NCBI GenBank assembly: GCA_015350385.1
Contig: WNKI01000004.1
Coordinates: 1-64,000, forward strand
Origin: Aculops lycopersici
Lineage: Eukaryota > Arthropoda > Arachnida > Trombidiformes > Eriophyidae
DNA: 64,000 bases
Reading direction: 5' to 3'
Part shown: positions 13,385 to 23,300 of the stretch, one piece after another
How positions within the stretch are numbered: the stretch's first letter is position 1
Layout: each line of letters begins with the position of its first letter
Made by a program: the position numbers and the translations under genes
Notes under the pieces: model-generated
What the model saw: only the letters and a program-made list of their open reading frames with translations
The model's database searches: none
Told to the model about the DNA's origin: nothing

Positions 13385-14332
13385 TTCCCCGACACTGCAA
13401 CTGCGGAGACTTCGCTCATATCAGTTTAAGGTCTATTCTATTGGACATGTAACTACTGGCCGCGCAGCTATCGAGGCGCCAGCTGGCCTCGGGTGCTGTG
13501 CGATGGTAGCCGATTAGTAGGCGCGATAAAGGAAAAACCGAGAGGCTCCTGTATTCCGGCCAGCAGCCGCTGGGCCGACCGGAAACTGACTGCTAAGTAA
13601 AGAGCTCGGTTTCGGCAGTTACCTGGCTAGTCGGTTAGGTAGCTAGTTGGGTTGGCAGGTGGATCGATTGGCGACAGGCAGGCGAACTACTGGCCAAGGT
13701 AGCGGTGGTAGTGGTGGCTGCGGCGGCCGAGGCATCGAAAGCAAAAGCGACGCGAGAGCTCGGGGACAACACAACAGGATCAAGCGCCTAGCGACCGAGA
13801 AGTTGCCACTCGCGCCAATGGAACTCTCGAGTCTATCTTCGCGAGTTGCTTGCTCGCTAGCTAGCTAACTGATGATGACTCGATGGGCGAATGAGCTAGC
13901 TAAAAGGCGAGAGTTACAACAAAGGTGAGAGGGGTTTGTGTTGTCGTAGTTACTGACGTAGTGCGTTGGCCCACCACAAATATCACCTACCACCACTGCC
14001 ACCTGAGCAAGAGTCATTAAGGGTGCAGCAGGTAACCTGGCGAAGGCCACTCTGCGGCGTTATCTCGGAACGTGCAGCTGCAAAAACGATGATGAATGGA
14101 CAAAGTGGAAGCAAGTCTCTTGGTTGGCAACAAGAAATGGAACCTCAGGAACTTTGAGTTGACTTTACTCAGTCTTGATCGAGTTCCGGGCAACAACCAC
14201 AAGTAGCGAAGACCACAACGACGACTTGTGTGCTATGTCATCAGAGTGGCAGGTGGACCTCTGAAAAGCAGGTGAATGTATACCATTCTTACACGCAATT
14301 TATCCAATAGAGAAGGCGCCAGCCAACTAGAC

Positions 14333-14333
<1 letters not shown>

Positions 14334-14378
<45 letters not shown>

Positions 14379-14583
14379 ACGACTACGATACTACGTAGAC
14401 GACTAACAACGAAGACGAACGTACGTAGTAGTAGTAGTAGACGACGACTAGTAGTAGTACGAACGTAGTATACTTTAGNNNNNNNNNNNNNNNNNNNNNN
14501 NNNNNNNNNNNNNNNNNNNNNNNNNNNNNNNNNNNNNNNNNNNNNNNNNNNNNNNNNNNNNANNAGAGAGAGAGAGAGAGAGA
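14334..14583. repeat. (GA)n tracts and GTA-rich repeat flanking an assembly gap
   Basis: A GA tract (about 14334-14375) is followed by ACG/GTA-rich repeats (14380-14478). Next comes a run of N from 14479 to 14564 with a single called base at 14562, and a second GA tract (14565-14583). The gap sits inside simple repeat and its real length is unknown. Translations across it are meaningless. Confidence 0.95.
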
Positions 14584-15333
14584 GGAACAAGAACATACGA
14601 TACTTCGAGGCAATAACCAGAAGCAAAGGTCGATTGGAGTATAGGACGACACTAGTATTGGAACAAGTTGATCTTTTTAGTGTGATTCCTAGATGGAAAG
14701 TTGCTGTGCATAACAAACTCACTTGGATTAATACACACGTTTCATCTCCTCTATTCCTTGACAAGTCAGTCCGTCAGGCAGCCAAATAGCGGCACCGAAC
14801 GAGTATTTGCCTAGTGTAGGTGCGCATGTAACTTGGACACAAGGGGAACATCAATGTGCGGATCTGTGTATTGTAGACATGCACTCGCTCGCTTCCAATG
14901 CACTTTAGTCTTGACCAACTCTTCTCGCCGGAGATTGGCAAATACTCATAATTCCAACTTAAATGCTCGGCTGGTGGCAGCTAGTTCCCGGAAACTTCGT
15001 ATGTGATGCATGCTAGCCGAGTGTTATGAGCGATTAGGCCACGCATGTACAATGAAAGTAGAGTGGCGGCGCTAGAGTGAGCAGCCAACACAGTAGCGCG
15101 GCCACTTCTGTCTAGATGTATTTCCTTCGAGCGCATACTTCCGGTTTTTCTGGAAACTACATTAATGGCCCCAGTTTCGCAGCAAAGATGTCACAGTTCT
15201 GTCTATGCGCCTGTCTCGGTCAAAAGTGAAACTCAATAGAAGAGAATAGGGCAGTGGCTAATACCCTCGACAAGCTTGCTACTTTAAAAGAAACCAAAGT
15301 GGTGAACGTAACTTGGAATCCCGTAGGCACCAT

Positions 15334-15418
15334 TATATAAAGTTGTTGTCGCTACAGTCTGCCACATCCAAAAGGTTAATGATTGCCACTGCTGATGTCA
15401 CGAATTCTTGTTGTGAGT
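15334..15418 (+). promoter_or_regulatory. Possible TATA box, short first exon and donor (tentative)
   Basis: TATATAAAG at 15334-15342 is followed about 30 bases later by an ACAGT initiator-like site. An ATG lies at 15379, and a donor-like GTGAGT at 15413 after 34 open bases. The layout is that of a small spliced first exon on the plus strand. No downstream plus-strand exon was recognised (the GBP-like gene on the other strand begins 300 bp away), so this may be chance. Confidence 0.2.
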
Positions 15419-15490
15419 CAAAAGTTTAGGAAAAACTATAGAATTTTATATTTTGCTGTAACATCGAGCCTGTGATCTCAATAATAATCG

Positions 15491-15500
15491 TTTATTTATT
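15491..15500 (-). terminator. Poly(A) signals for the GBP-like gene
   Basis: TTTATTTATT on the plus strand gives two overlapping AATAAA hexamers on the minus strand, about 220 bases downstream of the GBP-like stop codon. This is the longest apparent 3' UTR among the core genes. Confidence 0.6.
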
Positions 15501-15721
15501 CGGCTTTCTTCTAAAACTAGGTGAGATTTTTGGGGGAGTTAGGGAGTGGGTGTATACATGATCAATAGTTAGGTAAGGTGATAATTGGATAATATTTTTT
15601 CTCCTATTGCTAATCGTGTGAGGGACACTATGCGCTGCTAATCACCATTGCTTTTTACATGAGAATGTTAGCATCAGACAGGTGGTTGGTTTATATACAA
15701 GGAGGATAAATAGCTCTCTGA

Positions 15722-18067
15722 TTAGAATCCTATGAATGATAACAAGTACTCGAAGAAGCCGACAATGGCAGCAAGGATACCTCTCTTAGATTCCATGAGG
15801 GCACTTATGTCCGAATCTTCCGTTATGAAGTCATCAATAACTTTGCTCTTTAGTTTGGTATCCCAATTGGCTGACTTGCCTTCGGACAATAGACTCGAGG
15901 CAACCTGTTCAACGAACTTCCTGAAACTATACTGATTGCTGTACTTTTCCTCAGAAACCTTGATCAAATCCTTGGCCTTCTTTAGTACATCCTTCACTAT
16001 GTCCCTGTAGGCCTTAATATTCTCCTGTTGCTTCTCTCTTCCAATGGACAAGATAGATTGTTTCAATTTTTCTAATTGACCCTCAAACTCGCAACAATCC
16101 TTGAAGTCTACGAATTGGTTTTCGAATTCCTCTACTATGCTAGATCCCTCGTGGGTCAAGCGAGAGTTCAGTTGTGCCTCGTCCATAGGCAATTGGATAT
16201 GCTTGTTGCTAATCTTCTCAGCAAACCTTTCCGAGTATCTACCAACTTGAGCTTTGATGTTTTCAGAGGCAATCTTTTGGTTTTCCTTGACACATTCGCC
16301 ACTTCTCTTATTGAGTTCCTGTTTGAACAGAGCTAGTGCCGGCTCATAAGCACTCTCATCCTTGAATTGCACCGTTTTCATCTTGTAGTCTTCCTCGCTA
16401 TTGGTCAGCATTTGATCTATGATCTTGGTCAAAATCGAGGGTTTTCTGGCAATCTTTGTTTGACCAGGCTTCACGGCTTCGTCAAAGTTCTTTAGCACAG
16501 CCTCACGAACCTTTGTCATGGCAGTTTCAATAAGTAGCCGGTTCGAGGCCTCGACTGAGGTCGACAAAAGACTCAGCGATTTCTCAAAGGCTGTCGTTAG
16601 AGAGGTAAGGGTTTCAGCATCAACTAAGTTGACCAGATCATCTTGGAAGGCTTTCATCAATTGTGAACATATTAATTCAGCATGTTTCTTCAAAGAATCA
16701 CTCTTCATTGGTAGGCTAATTCTTCTTAGCTGCTCATCGGCAACCAATTCCAATTTTGACTTTATCTGATTGCTTTTAACCTTGATTTTCTTGTCGTTGA
16801 GATCGCGTTTTGTTAGGTAGATATTTTCAATGCCAGTACTTAGATCCCGCTTCGCAGTAGTCAGGGCATCCTCTAATCCGTGCAACAGTTGGTCGAGTAA
16901 CTCGAATGCTTTACCCTTAATCTGCTCATGTTGCATTTCAAAGGCTCGCATTGATACTGGCTCATTTTTGTTCCTCTCTATCAAATAAGCATCCAGTTCT
17001 TTGTTGTAAAAAGTTGTGCAATCATCTGACGCTGTCGACTGAAGCCTATCTACAAAAGTATCCCATCTACTAGGTACATCTGCCAGAGAACCATCGTTTG
17101 CTGCTGTCACTAGGACACGTAGTAGTTGAGCTAGATCGGCACCTGTCACAAATTCGTTGTTCTTGTCTTTAGGTATAACCTTGTCCTTGAGCTTTCGTAT
17201 TAACTGGTCCCTTTCCTTGCGATAATCACCTGTTAAGTCCTCATCGCGAGCGCGTGAAAGATCAGTCAATAGCTCCCTATCTGAAGCTGGAATGAATAGT
17301 GTGTGACAATCGACGTCTTCGAAGATGTCTAGTAAACTGATGGTATAGTTGTCGCTCTCCCTCGAATGGCCGCCCATCAATCTATGTAGCCATTGGGTTG
17401 GGGTTTCGAAATTGTGTTGCTCTTGTACAAAATCTTGCACTACCCAAGTCAAGGGTGGAAAGGTGAGCATGTCGTGATTAAAGTCAGTGGTCCATTTACT
17501 CTTACTTAGCTGTGATCTAAGGGCAAACAATTGTGTCCGTCTAGCTAACAGTTCAAGGTAGTCGATGTCCGATTGGTCGATGATTTTGACAGAGTTATAT
17601 AACAAGTGCGAGCTTAATAAAGTTGAGACAGCAAACACCTTGGCATCGTAGTTTTCTGTAACATTGTTTGCTGCGAACCCTTCAGTGTCTAGAAATACCA
17701 CATTTATCCTCTTACCAGCTCGAGCTGAGTGAACCACGAGAGGTTGTCCCCACATCCAGATACCCATAGTCTTGGGCTGGACTGATGGTCCGACTCCAAA
17801 GCCGGCCGACTTGCCCATGAGTTGATTCATAAGAAATGATTTTCCGGAGTGGAACTTTCCGACTACTGCAACAATGGCAACAGGATCCCGAAGTTTTCTT
17901 AGTAGCATCAAATTTGATTCGACCAACTCCAAGTCACGATGATTCGCCGCCGGCTTGACTAGTTGAATAGGTACATCATCGGGATTGTATTGGTCGCCCT
18001 GCACGGTGGCGACTAGTATGGCAGTATATAATATGGCTGCCACAGCCAATTTTGTGTATAGGTTCAT
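15722..18067 (-). CDS. Guanylate-binding-protein-like GTPase with signal peptide
   Basis: A 781-residue intronless protein of the GBP/atlastin dynamin-like superfamily. It begins with a hydrophobic signal-peptide-like segment (about residues 6-24, ending ATVQG). The GTPase domain follows: P-loop GKFHSGKS (about 70-77), the switch-like PKTMGIWMW (about 98-106) matching the GBP signature, DTEG G3 (about 127-130), and the G4 region as VVQDF (about 208-213) where vertebrate GBPs have the TLRDF form. The rest is a long charged helical region typical of the GBP C-terminal domain. It ends in a hydrophobic segment (FFEYLLSFIGF). Classical GBPs are cytosolic; a signal peptide plus C-terminal hydrophobic tail would place this one in the ER lumen, at a membrane, or outside the cell. 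The ATG at 18067 is the natural start because the signal peptide follows directly. GBP-family membership is firm; location and role are inferred. Confidence 0.88.
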   Translation of the reverse strand: MNLYTKLAVAAILYTAILVATVQGDQYNPDDVPIQLVKPAANHRDLELVESNLMLLRKLRDPVAIVAVVGKFHSGKSFLMNQLMGKSAGFGVGPSVQPKTMGIWMWGQPLVVHSARAGKRINVVFLDTEGFAANNVTENYDAKVFAVSTLLSSHLLYNSVKIIDQSDIDYLELLARRTQLFALRSQLSKSKWTTDFNHDMLTFPPLTWVVQDFVQEQHNFETPTQWLHRLMGGHSRESDNYTISLLDIFEDVDCHTLFIPASDRELLTDLSRARDEDLTGDYRKERDQLIRKLKDKVIPKDKNNEFVTGADLAQLLRVLVTAANDGSLADVPSRWDTFVDRLQSTASDDCTTFYNKELDAYLIERNKNEPVSMRAFEMQHEQIKGKAFELLDQLLHGLEDALTTAKRDLSTGIENIYLTKRDLNDKKIKVKSNQIKSKLELVADEQLRRISLPMKSDSLKKHAELICSQLMKAFQDDLVNLVDAETLTSLTTAFEKSLSLLSTSVEASNRLLIETAMTKVREAVLKNFDEAVKPGQTKIARKPSILTKIIDQMLTNSEEDYKMKTVQFKDESAYEPALALFKQELNKRSGECVKENQKIASENIKAQVGRYSERFAEKISNKHIQLPMDEAQLNSRLTHEGSSIVEEFENQFVDFKDCCEFEGQLEKLKQSILSIGREKQQENIKAYRDIVKDVLKKAKDLIKVSEEKYSNQYSFRKFVEQVASSLLSEGKSANWDTKLKSKVIDDFITEDSDISALMESKRGILAAIVGFFEYLLSFIGF

Positions 18068-18492
18068 AGTTGTCTAAGTAAAAAAGACAAATATTTCAAT
18101 AAATATTGGTGATATAATGAGGTAGTGAGAATGTAAATATCACATGTGTCTCAAACTTTTTAAGCTAAAAGTGAAATATCAACGCGCATGGAAAACACGC
18201 GTTGCGCGAGGCTTGAGAGAGGTTGCATGTAAATATTACCTGTTATACACAAATTTCATATCAATAATTTCTGAGTCATCCGACTCCCTTCTGATTTTAG
18301 ATTACTCGCTTATGTACTCTGGTTCATAGAAATTAGAACCGCGTAAAAATGTGGGGAGATCATACAAATGAAGCATCAACATATGACTCAAAACTAGTCG
18401 GACATCAAGATGGCCGCAAGACACAAAAGCATGACCGATTGTCGAGTAATATTACAAATGTTTTTGCGTTGTTATTATGGTGATTAAGTACA

Positions 18493-18500
18493 TTTATTCA
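18493..18500 (-). terminator. AATAAA overlapping the Cdt1-like stop codon
   Basis: Minus strand reads TGAATAAA: the stop TGA (18500-18498) shares its final A with the poly(A) hexamer (18498-18493). The 3' UTR can only be a few tens of bases. Confidence 0.75.
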
Positions 18501-19397
18501 TTTTTTATGCTTATACTTCTTTATAGCTTCTAGCAGCTGGGGTATAGAGTATTTATCCTTATTGATTTTCATAAAACGTCCTCTTGAGATCGTGACAATA
18601 GATATCCATTCGGGTGCAACTTTGTCCATCAGTTCGAGGCATTCATCGATGGTTTTGGTCTCATAATTTGACTTCAAAGCTCTGTGACACTTTTCAACAA
18701 TTTTATCGTAAGGCATGATATCTTTGTTGTTGACAGTAAAAATGGTAGACACAATTCTTGAAACATTTGGGGCGATGCTAATAAGCACTCTTCGACGTTC
18801 GTCTTCCGGTGTAAATAGTTTTGCTTTGGCTTCTTTGGCTCTAATGAGATCAAGTAAACTAGTGGAAACTCCCTTGAGAGGTCCTGTGGTTATCTTTACG
18901 GGTGATATAGGAATAGTAGTCCTCTTTGTTTCCAATGATTGAGCAGCATTCTTAGACAGGTGTGGACTTAATAATCTACGTGCAGCACTTGCCTTGATTG
19001 GTGTTGTTTTGATAGGTGATCTGATAGGTAAAGTCGTTGTAGATGCTGATGAGTCTACTTTTGGTGTTGCTGGCAGAGCTGTTGCTGTGGATGTTGCATC
19101 TGTAGATGTCGTATCCAAGGGACGGACGTCGATTTTTATGTCGCTTTTATCAAGCGGATGGACAGAATTAAAAAGTTTGCGAACTGTGCTATTTTTGACC
19201 TCGTTGGATTGTTCAGAATGGTCTTTGGGTGGTTTTATAAGTGGGGGTGGATCTTTGGGTCGTTGTAACCTTTGATCTTTAGGTGTTGTTGGTGTAGCAA
19301 GCAGTTTCGCGGGCTTTGGTGGGGTAACTGATTGCGCTGGTCTCTTAAGAGACGAACTGGCTGTTATCCGCCTCGTCTTTCTGTAATAAGTGTCCAT
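18498..19397 (-). CDS. Cdt1: Minimal Cdt1-like replication licensing factor (C-terminal winged helix only)
   Basis: A 299-residue protein. The C-terminal ~110 residues match the Cdt1 C-terminal winged-helix domain that contacts MCM: LIRAKEAKAKLF, then RISR-like helices, a basic KCHRAL stretch, and the closing strand GRFMKINKDKYSI. The N-terminal two thirds is a disordered Ser/Thr/Pro-rich tail with many SP/TP sites, as expected of a CDK-regulated protein. The central geminin-binding winged helix found in animal Cdt1 is absent, and there is no room for it. The protein opens MDTYYRKTRR, recalling the tyrosine pair and downstream basic residue of the Cdt1 PIP degron, but without the leading Gln. 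The start is the ATG at 19397 (A at -3, G at +4); the frame upstream of it has only a TTG. Family assignment rests on the C-terminal domain. Confidence 0.75.
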   Translation of the reverse strand: MDTYYRKTRRITASSSLKRPAQSVTPPKPAKLLATPTTPKDQRLQRPKDPPPLIKPPKDHSEQSNEVKNSTVRKLFNSVHPLDKSDIKIDVRPLDTTSTDATSTATALPATPKVDSSASTTTLPIRSPIKTTPIKASAARRLLSPHLSKNAAQSLETKRTTIPISPVKITTGPLKGVSTSLLDLIRAKEAKAKLFTPEDERRRVLISIAPNVSRIVSTIFTVNNKDIMPYDKIVEKCHRALKSNYETKTIDECLELMDKVAPEWISIVTISRGRFMKINKDKYSIPQLLEAIKKYKHKK

Positions 19398-20306
19398 CCT
19401 TGTCAAAGGGTTTAATTAATTAATTAGAATTAAAAATTAAAGTCATAGGAATAGATTAAAAAGTGGTGGAGTCCACCTGATTAGGAGATGTTTGGATTGA
19501 ATGGCTTGGGTTTGGGTATTTAAAAAATTGACCGTTTCTTTGTTGTGTGTGCGTCTCATTCAAAACGCCCGCTATGTTGTGCGCAGATGCGCGCTTGTTG
19601 GGCGTGCTTATCCGAATTCAATTGAACTGGGCGGTCCGAAACGATTCGTTGCGTGTCCATTGAATCGGGTTCACGGGAACCATAGACGCCTTGTGATCGG
19701 GACCCGCTTCTTGGAAAAACTCGTAACAGGGCATTGCAAAAACTGCCTTTGTTCGCCAGATTTGTGCGCGCATTTGCAGCGTCGGTTGCAGTAGAAACGA
19801 CGACGACTGTGCAGTCAGTAAAGAAGAAAAATACACACACAAGATTTGCCGCTACCAATGGACCTGCTGTGAGTCATAACAAATTTAGTGCGTGGAGGTA
19901 AGAGCCATAGTGTGACACTGTGGTACTTGTTCTCAGAACAAGCGCTTTAATGGACAAAATCTGTGCAGGATAGATATCGGATAAAGATCGTGAATGAGAG
20001 CAGCTTGATACTAATTCATTATTATTATTCTCATTACCACAAGCATTATCTTATTATTATATTGACAATCAACTAGCACTTCTATCATATTGCTATCAGT
20101 CGCTTTGTGCTTATCCCATCCTCTATGTGTTTCTATTTACACTTATGGGCTTGGTCGTGGCTGAGGCAATATCACTACAAACCAAACCAATATCGTAACG
20201 GCGACTTATTCCGAATCCATCTAACCCTCTAGCAAAGTGCTAGCCCAACCCATTAAGAAACCTCTAATTGTGATTGCCTCAATTAGTTGGTTTTGCAATT
20301 TTTAAG
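19398..20306. other. Divergent intergenic region between Cdt1-like and syd
   Basis: About 0.9 kb separating two head-to-head start codons, so it must hold both promoters and 5' UTRs. It is AT-rich at both ends (TTAATTAATTAATTAG near 19412; ATTATTATT runs near 20018-20060). No coding exon recognised. Confidence 0.55.
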
Positions 20307-23300
20307 ATGCAAGCCAATGAGACAGTCTACGAGTTTGGTTCGTCACCAGACGAGGACGATGAGAATCCAGGCGGCTCATCGTCGACCACACCTAGCAAGA
20401 ATACTAAGAAAAAATCCTCCTCACTATTATACCAGCAAGCCAACGACCCACCGCCAACTGGGATAGCTGGTACCAACTTGAGATCTAATAAAACTTCATC
20501 CACAAGTATTAATCAAAAATTAAACACCAGCTTTAGTTCTATAAGTGATAATCATCCATCAAGTCATCATCATCATCCGCCAAATCCTAGAAGCAACACA
20601 TCAACTACTGCGAACCAACAGCAGCAACAAAATTATCAACAACAGCACCATCACCAAAGTGCCGGGGGTGGATTGCATGATATTTCAGCCAGTGATGAGC
20701 AATTATTACTTAAGGAGGCTAAACAAAATGCCCAGATTGGTGGTTCAGCAAATTTAATCGGGGCAGGAAGTATAAGTAATACAAGCAATACAAGTATAAG
20801 CAGTGCAACTAATAGCAGTCGTGGTAATGTTAGTCAATCTGGTAACCAATCAATAAGTGCATCATCACAAAAGAGCCTTGGTGGACACGGGGGCCACCAG
20901 CCATCATCATCTAGTCAGCAACAACATCATCACCAGAACAATCCAAATTTTGACTCAAATGTCATATCCGAGAGGGTTAAAAATTTAGCAACACAAATCT
21001 ATCAAGAATTGAAACGAATCATTTCGCGCTGTAATTATGATGAGGATATATTGTCTGGCCTCATGCCATTAATAGTTCGCGTTCTTGAATCTCTAGATTT
21101 GGCTTTGATCGAGAATCAGCAATTGCAGGTGGAGCTAGAACTATGCAAGGATGATAATGAGCAATTGGTTATCATGTTCGAGAAAGAAAAGGCTGCCAAG
21201 CGAGCAATCGATAAGAAGCTGATTGAAAGCGAGTACTCTTACGAGGAAGAGCGCCAACAGTATCAGCAAAAGATTGAATCTCTAGATAATCAAGTAAAAA
21301 TGTTTGAGCTCAAGACAAAGAATGCCTCAGATCAGGCGGCACGATTTGAGGAGAAAGAAGCTGAGAGGAAGAGAGAGTACAATAAGTTACACGATCGGTA
21401 CACCGAGCTATTGAAGTCTCATTGTGATGTTGTCGAGCGAGTCCGTCACTTGGTTGGCAATGCTGAAGCCGCAAACTTGGCTAATGTCACCACATCGCAA
21501 CATCAAATGGGTGGCTCAAGTTCTGAATTGGGCATGACAGATTTACAAACGGCTCAACATCTAGCAGCTAAGGCCAGAAGTAAACATGATGATTTGGAAT
21601 TTGCAGAGAAATTAACTGCCTCGGTAAACAAGGCAAAGGATGCTCTTCGTTCATGGAATGCCGAAACTGAATTGACTCTCGAGGATGCCTCTTTGGTGGT
21701 CATTGATGATATGCTCGAGTCAAATAACAAGCAACAACAAACAACGGGAATAGAAGTCTCTAGTCATAATGAGTCTGATAGAACTGCCAGCGAGCAGGGC
21801 GAGGGTGAACATGAGAAAGAAAGTGAAAACGACTCCATTGCTTACACATCAATGGAGAAAGAGTTTAGAAAACTAATTCAAGAAAACAAAGATCTCCTAA
21901 ATACTAAGAACGCGCTCAATGTTGTTAAAGATGATCTAATTGCAGAGGTCGATCGCCTAACCAACGAAGTGTCAATGTATGAACAAGCTGTCGAGCAGCT
22001 AAACTCGGCTAAGGATCAAATGAAACACAAGGTTTCAGCATTGGATGCCGAGCTAAGGAAAACAAAAGAGGATCTCGAGAAGGCCAAACAAAAAATTCGC
22101 GAGGTAAGTTTTGAAAGGAACGTGAGTAGAGATGATGTTGAGTGTTGTGAGATTGTTATGAAGACAAATTATCTAGAATTATTACATGATTTGCAATATA
22201 CATTGCGCTACAACTTTATGTTGTCACTACAATCGCCACCACCTGTCAACGCTCATCATCTGACTCAATCAACTCTTACATACTCATCATCATGCACATT
22301 CGAATGTACTTAACCATCCATCCATGAGTAGAACAACGAGGAAGGTGTTCCCTACTCGCAAAGGAAACGCTTCGGCCGAGCTGAGATGGCCAAGGTATTA
22401 ATGGAGCGCAATAACTATAAGGAAAGATTTATGGAACTACAGGACGCAGTTAGATATACTGAGTTGGTTCGTGCCAACAAGGTTGAAACAGAGAAACGAT
22501 CTGGTCTATGGAAATTGTTAGTTTACGTTCTTGATTAGCACATACCTCACTTACCTAAACACAAACATGACCATAAAATTAAATGATCTTTTTATTAACA
22601 CTTACCATTACTTTTATGTTTTCATCATCATCATCATCGTCATCACACACTACTACCTATACGCACTCTTACCATCATCACCTTAAAACTGCTGACTGAT
22701 GCAACTATCATCATCATTATCATGTTACAACGTTGAACATCATGGTGCACCCAAACCACACAACCGCTATTTTGCACTGAAATCACCTCTTCTACGCTGG
22801 TCACTTTTAAATTATATCATATTACTGAATGAATGAATGACTGAATGCAACTTGTGGGCGTGATTGATGTGAAACTACAGCTTCAGCAACCTATTTGGTG
22901 CGCCACCAATGCAGGCCGTAGGACCCGGTGGTCAGTCCATGTTATCCACGCCTCGCCAACTGAGTCCCGTTGTATCATATCAGGGTTCGCCGGCGACCGT
23001 CGGCGGAGCAATAGCTCTCACTTCCGGTGGTGGTGGCAACATCGACGCTCAACCTGGTGTTGGTTCTACAGGCATGGGTGGCTCCATGATTGCCTCGGAT
23101 GCATTACAAAGTGCAACTGGAGGCAGGAATGGATCAATACTATCAACAAATCAGAGGCTAACGAGCAACTCGGACATGATAGTCTTAATGGACTCGGATC
23201 TAAACATCGATCGGAGTCGTGCATTGAGCGGTCACTTGAGCTCATCCGATTCCTCGGGTTACATCCATGCTTATGGTTGGAGTTTGCCAGCATCATCTGT

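Larger units (their letters stand above)
7980..15333. other. Gene-poor region with simple repeats and one assembly gap
   Basis: About 7.4 kb with no supported coding exon. It is probably 5' flank, 5' UTR or introns of the minus-strand giant gene, plus intergenic DNA. It is rich in CT/GA tracts (e.g. 10062-10082), CTAGC- and GCCAGC-type words and small palindromes. Open frames here are short and lack recognisable domains. Two perfect hairpins (10541, 13358) and the gap at 14479 are listed separately. Confidence 0.6.

Noticed and set aside
14327..14764. Minus-strand frame across the N gap
   Set aside because: It is built from GA repeat (Leu-Ser repeats) and unknown bases; not a gene.
20274..20306. 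Upstream in-frame start for syd at a TTG
   Set aside because: It is not an ATG and adds residues with no family similarity; the ATG at 20307 begins the conserved VVY-like N-terminus. Similar non-ATG upstream starts were rejected for the Cdt1-like gene, SNIP1, NSMCE2 and Pex11.
22104..22313. C-terminal extension of the first syd frame to the stop at 22313
   Set aside because: It follows a GTAAGT donor and has no similarity to JIP3/4, while splicing to 22332 restores the conserved RH2 block.
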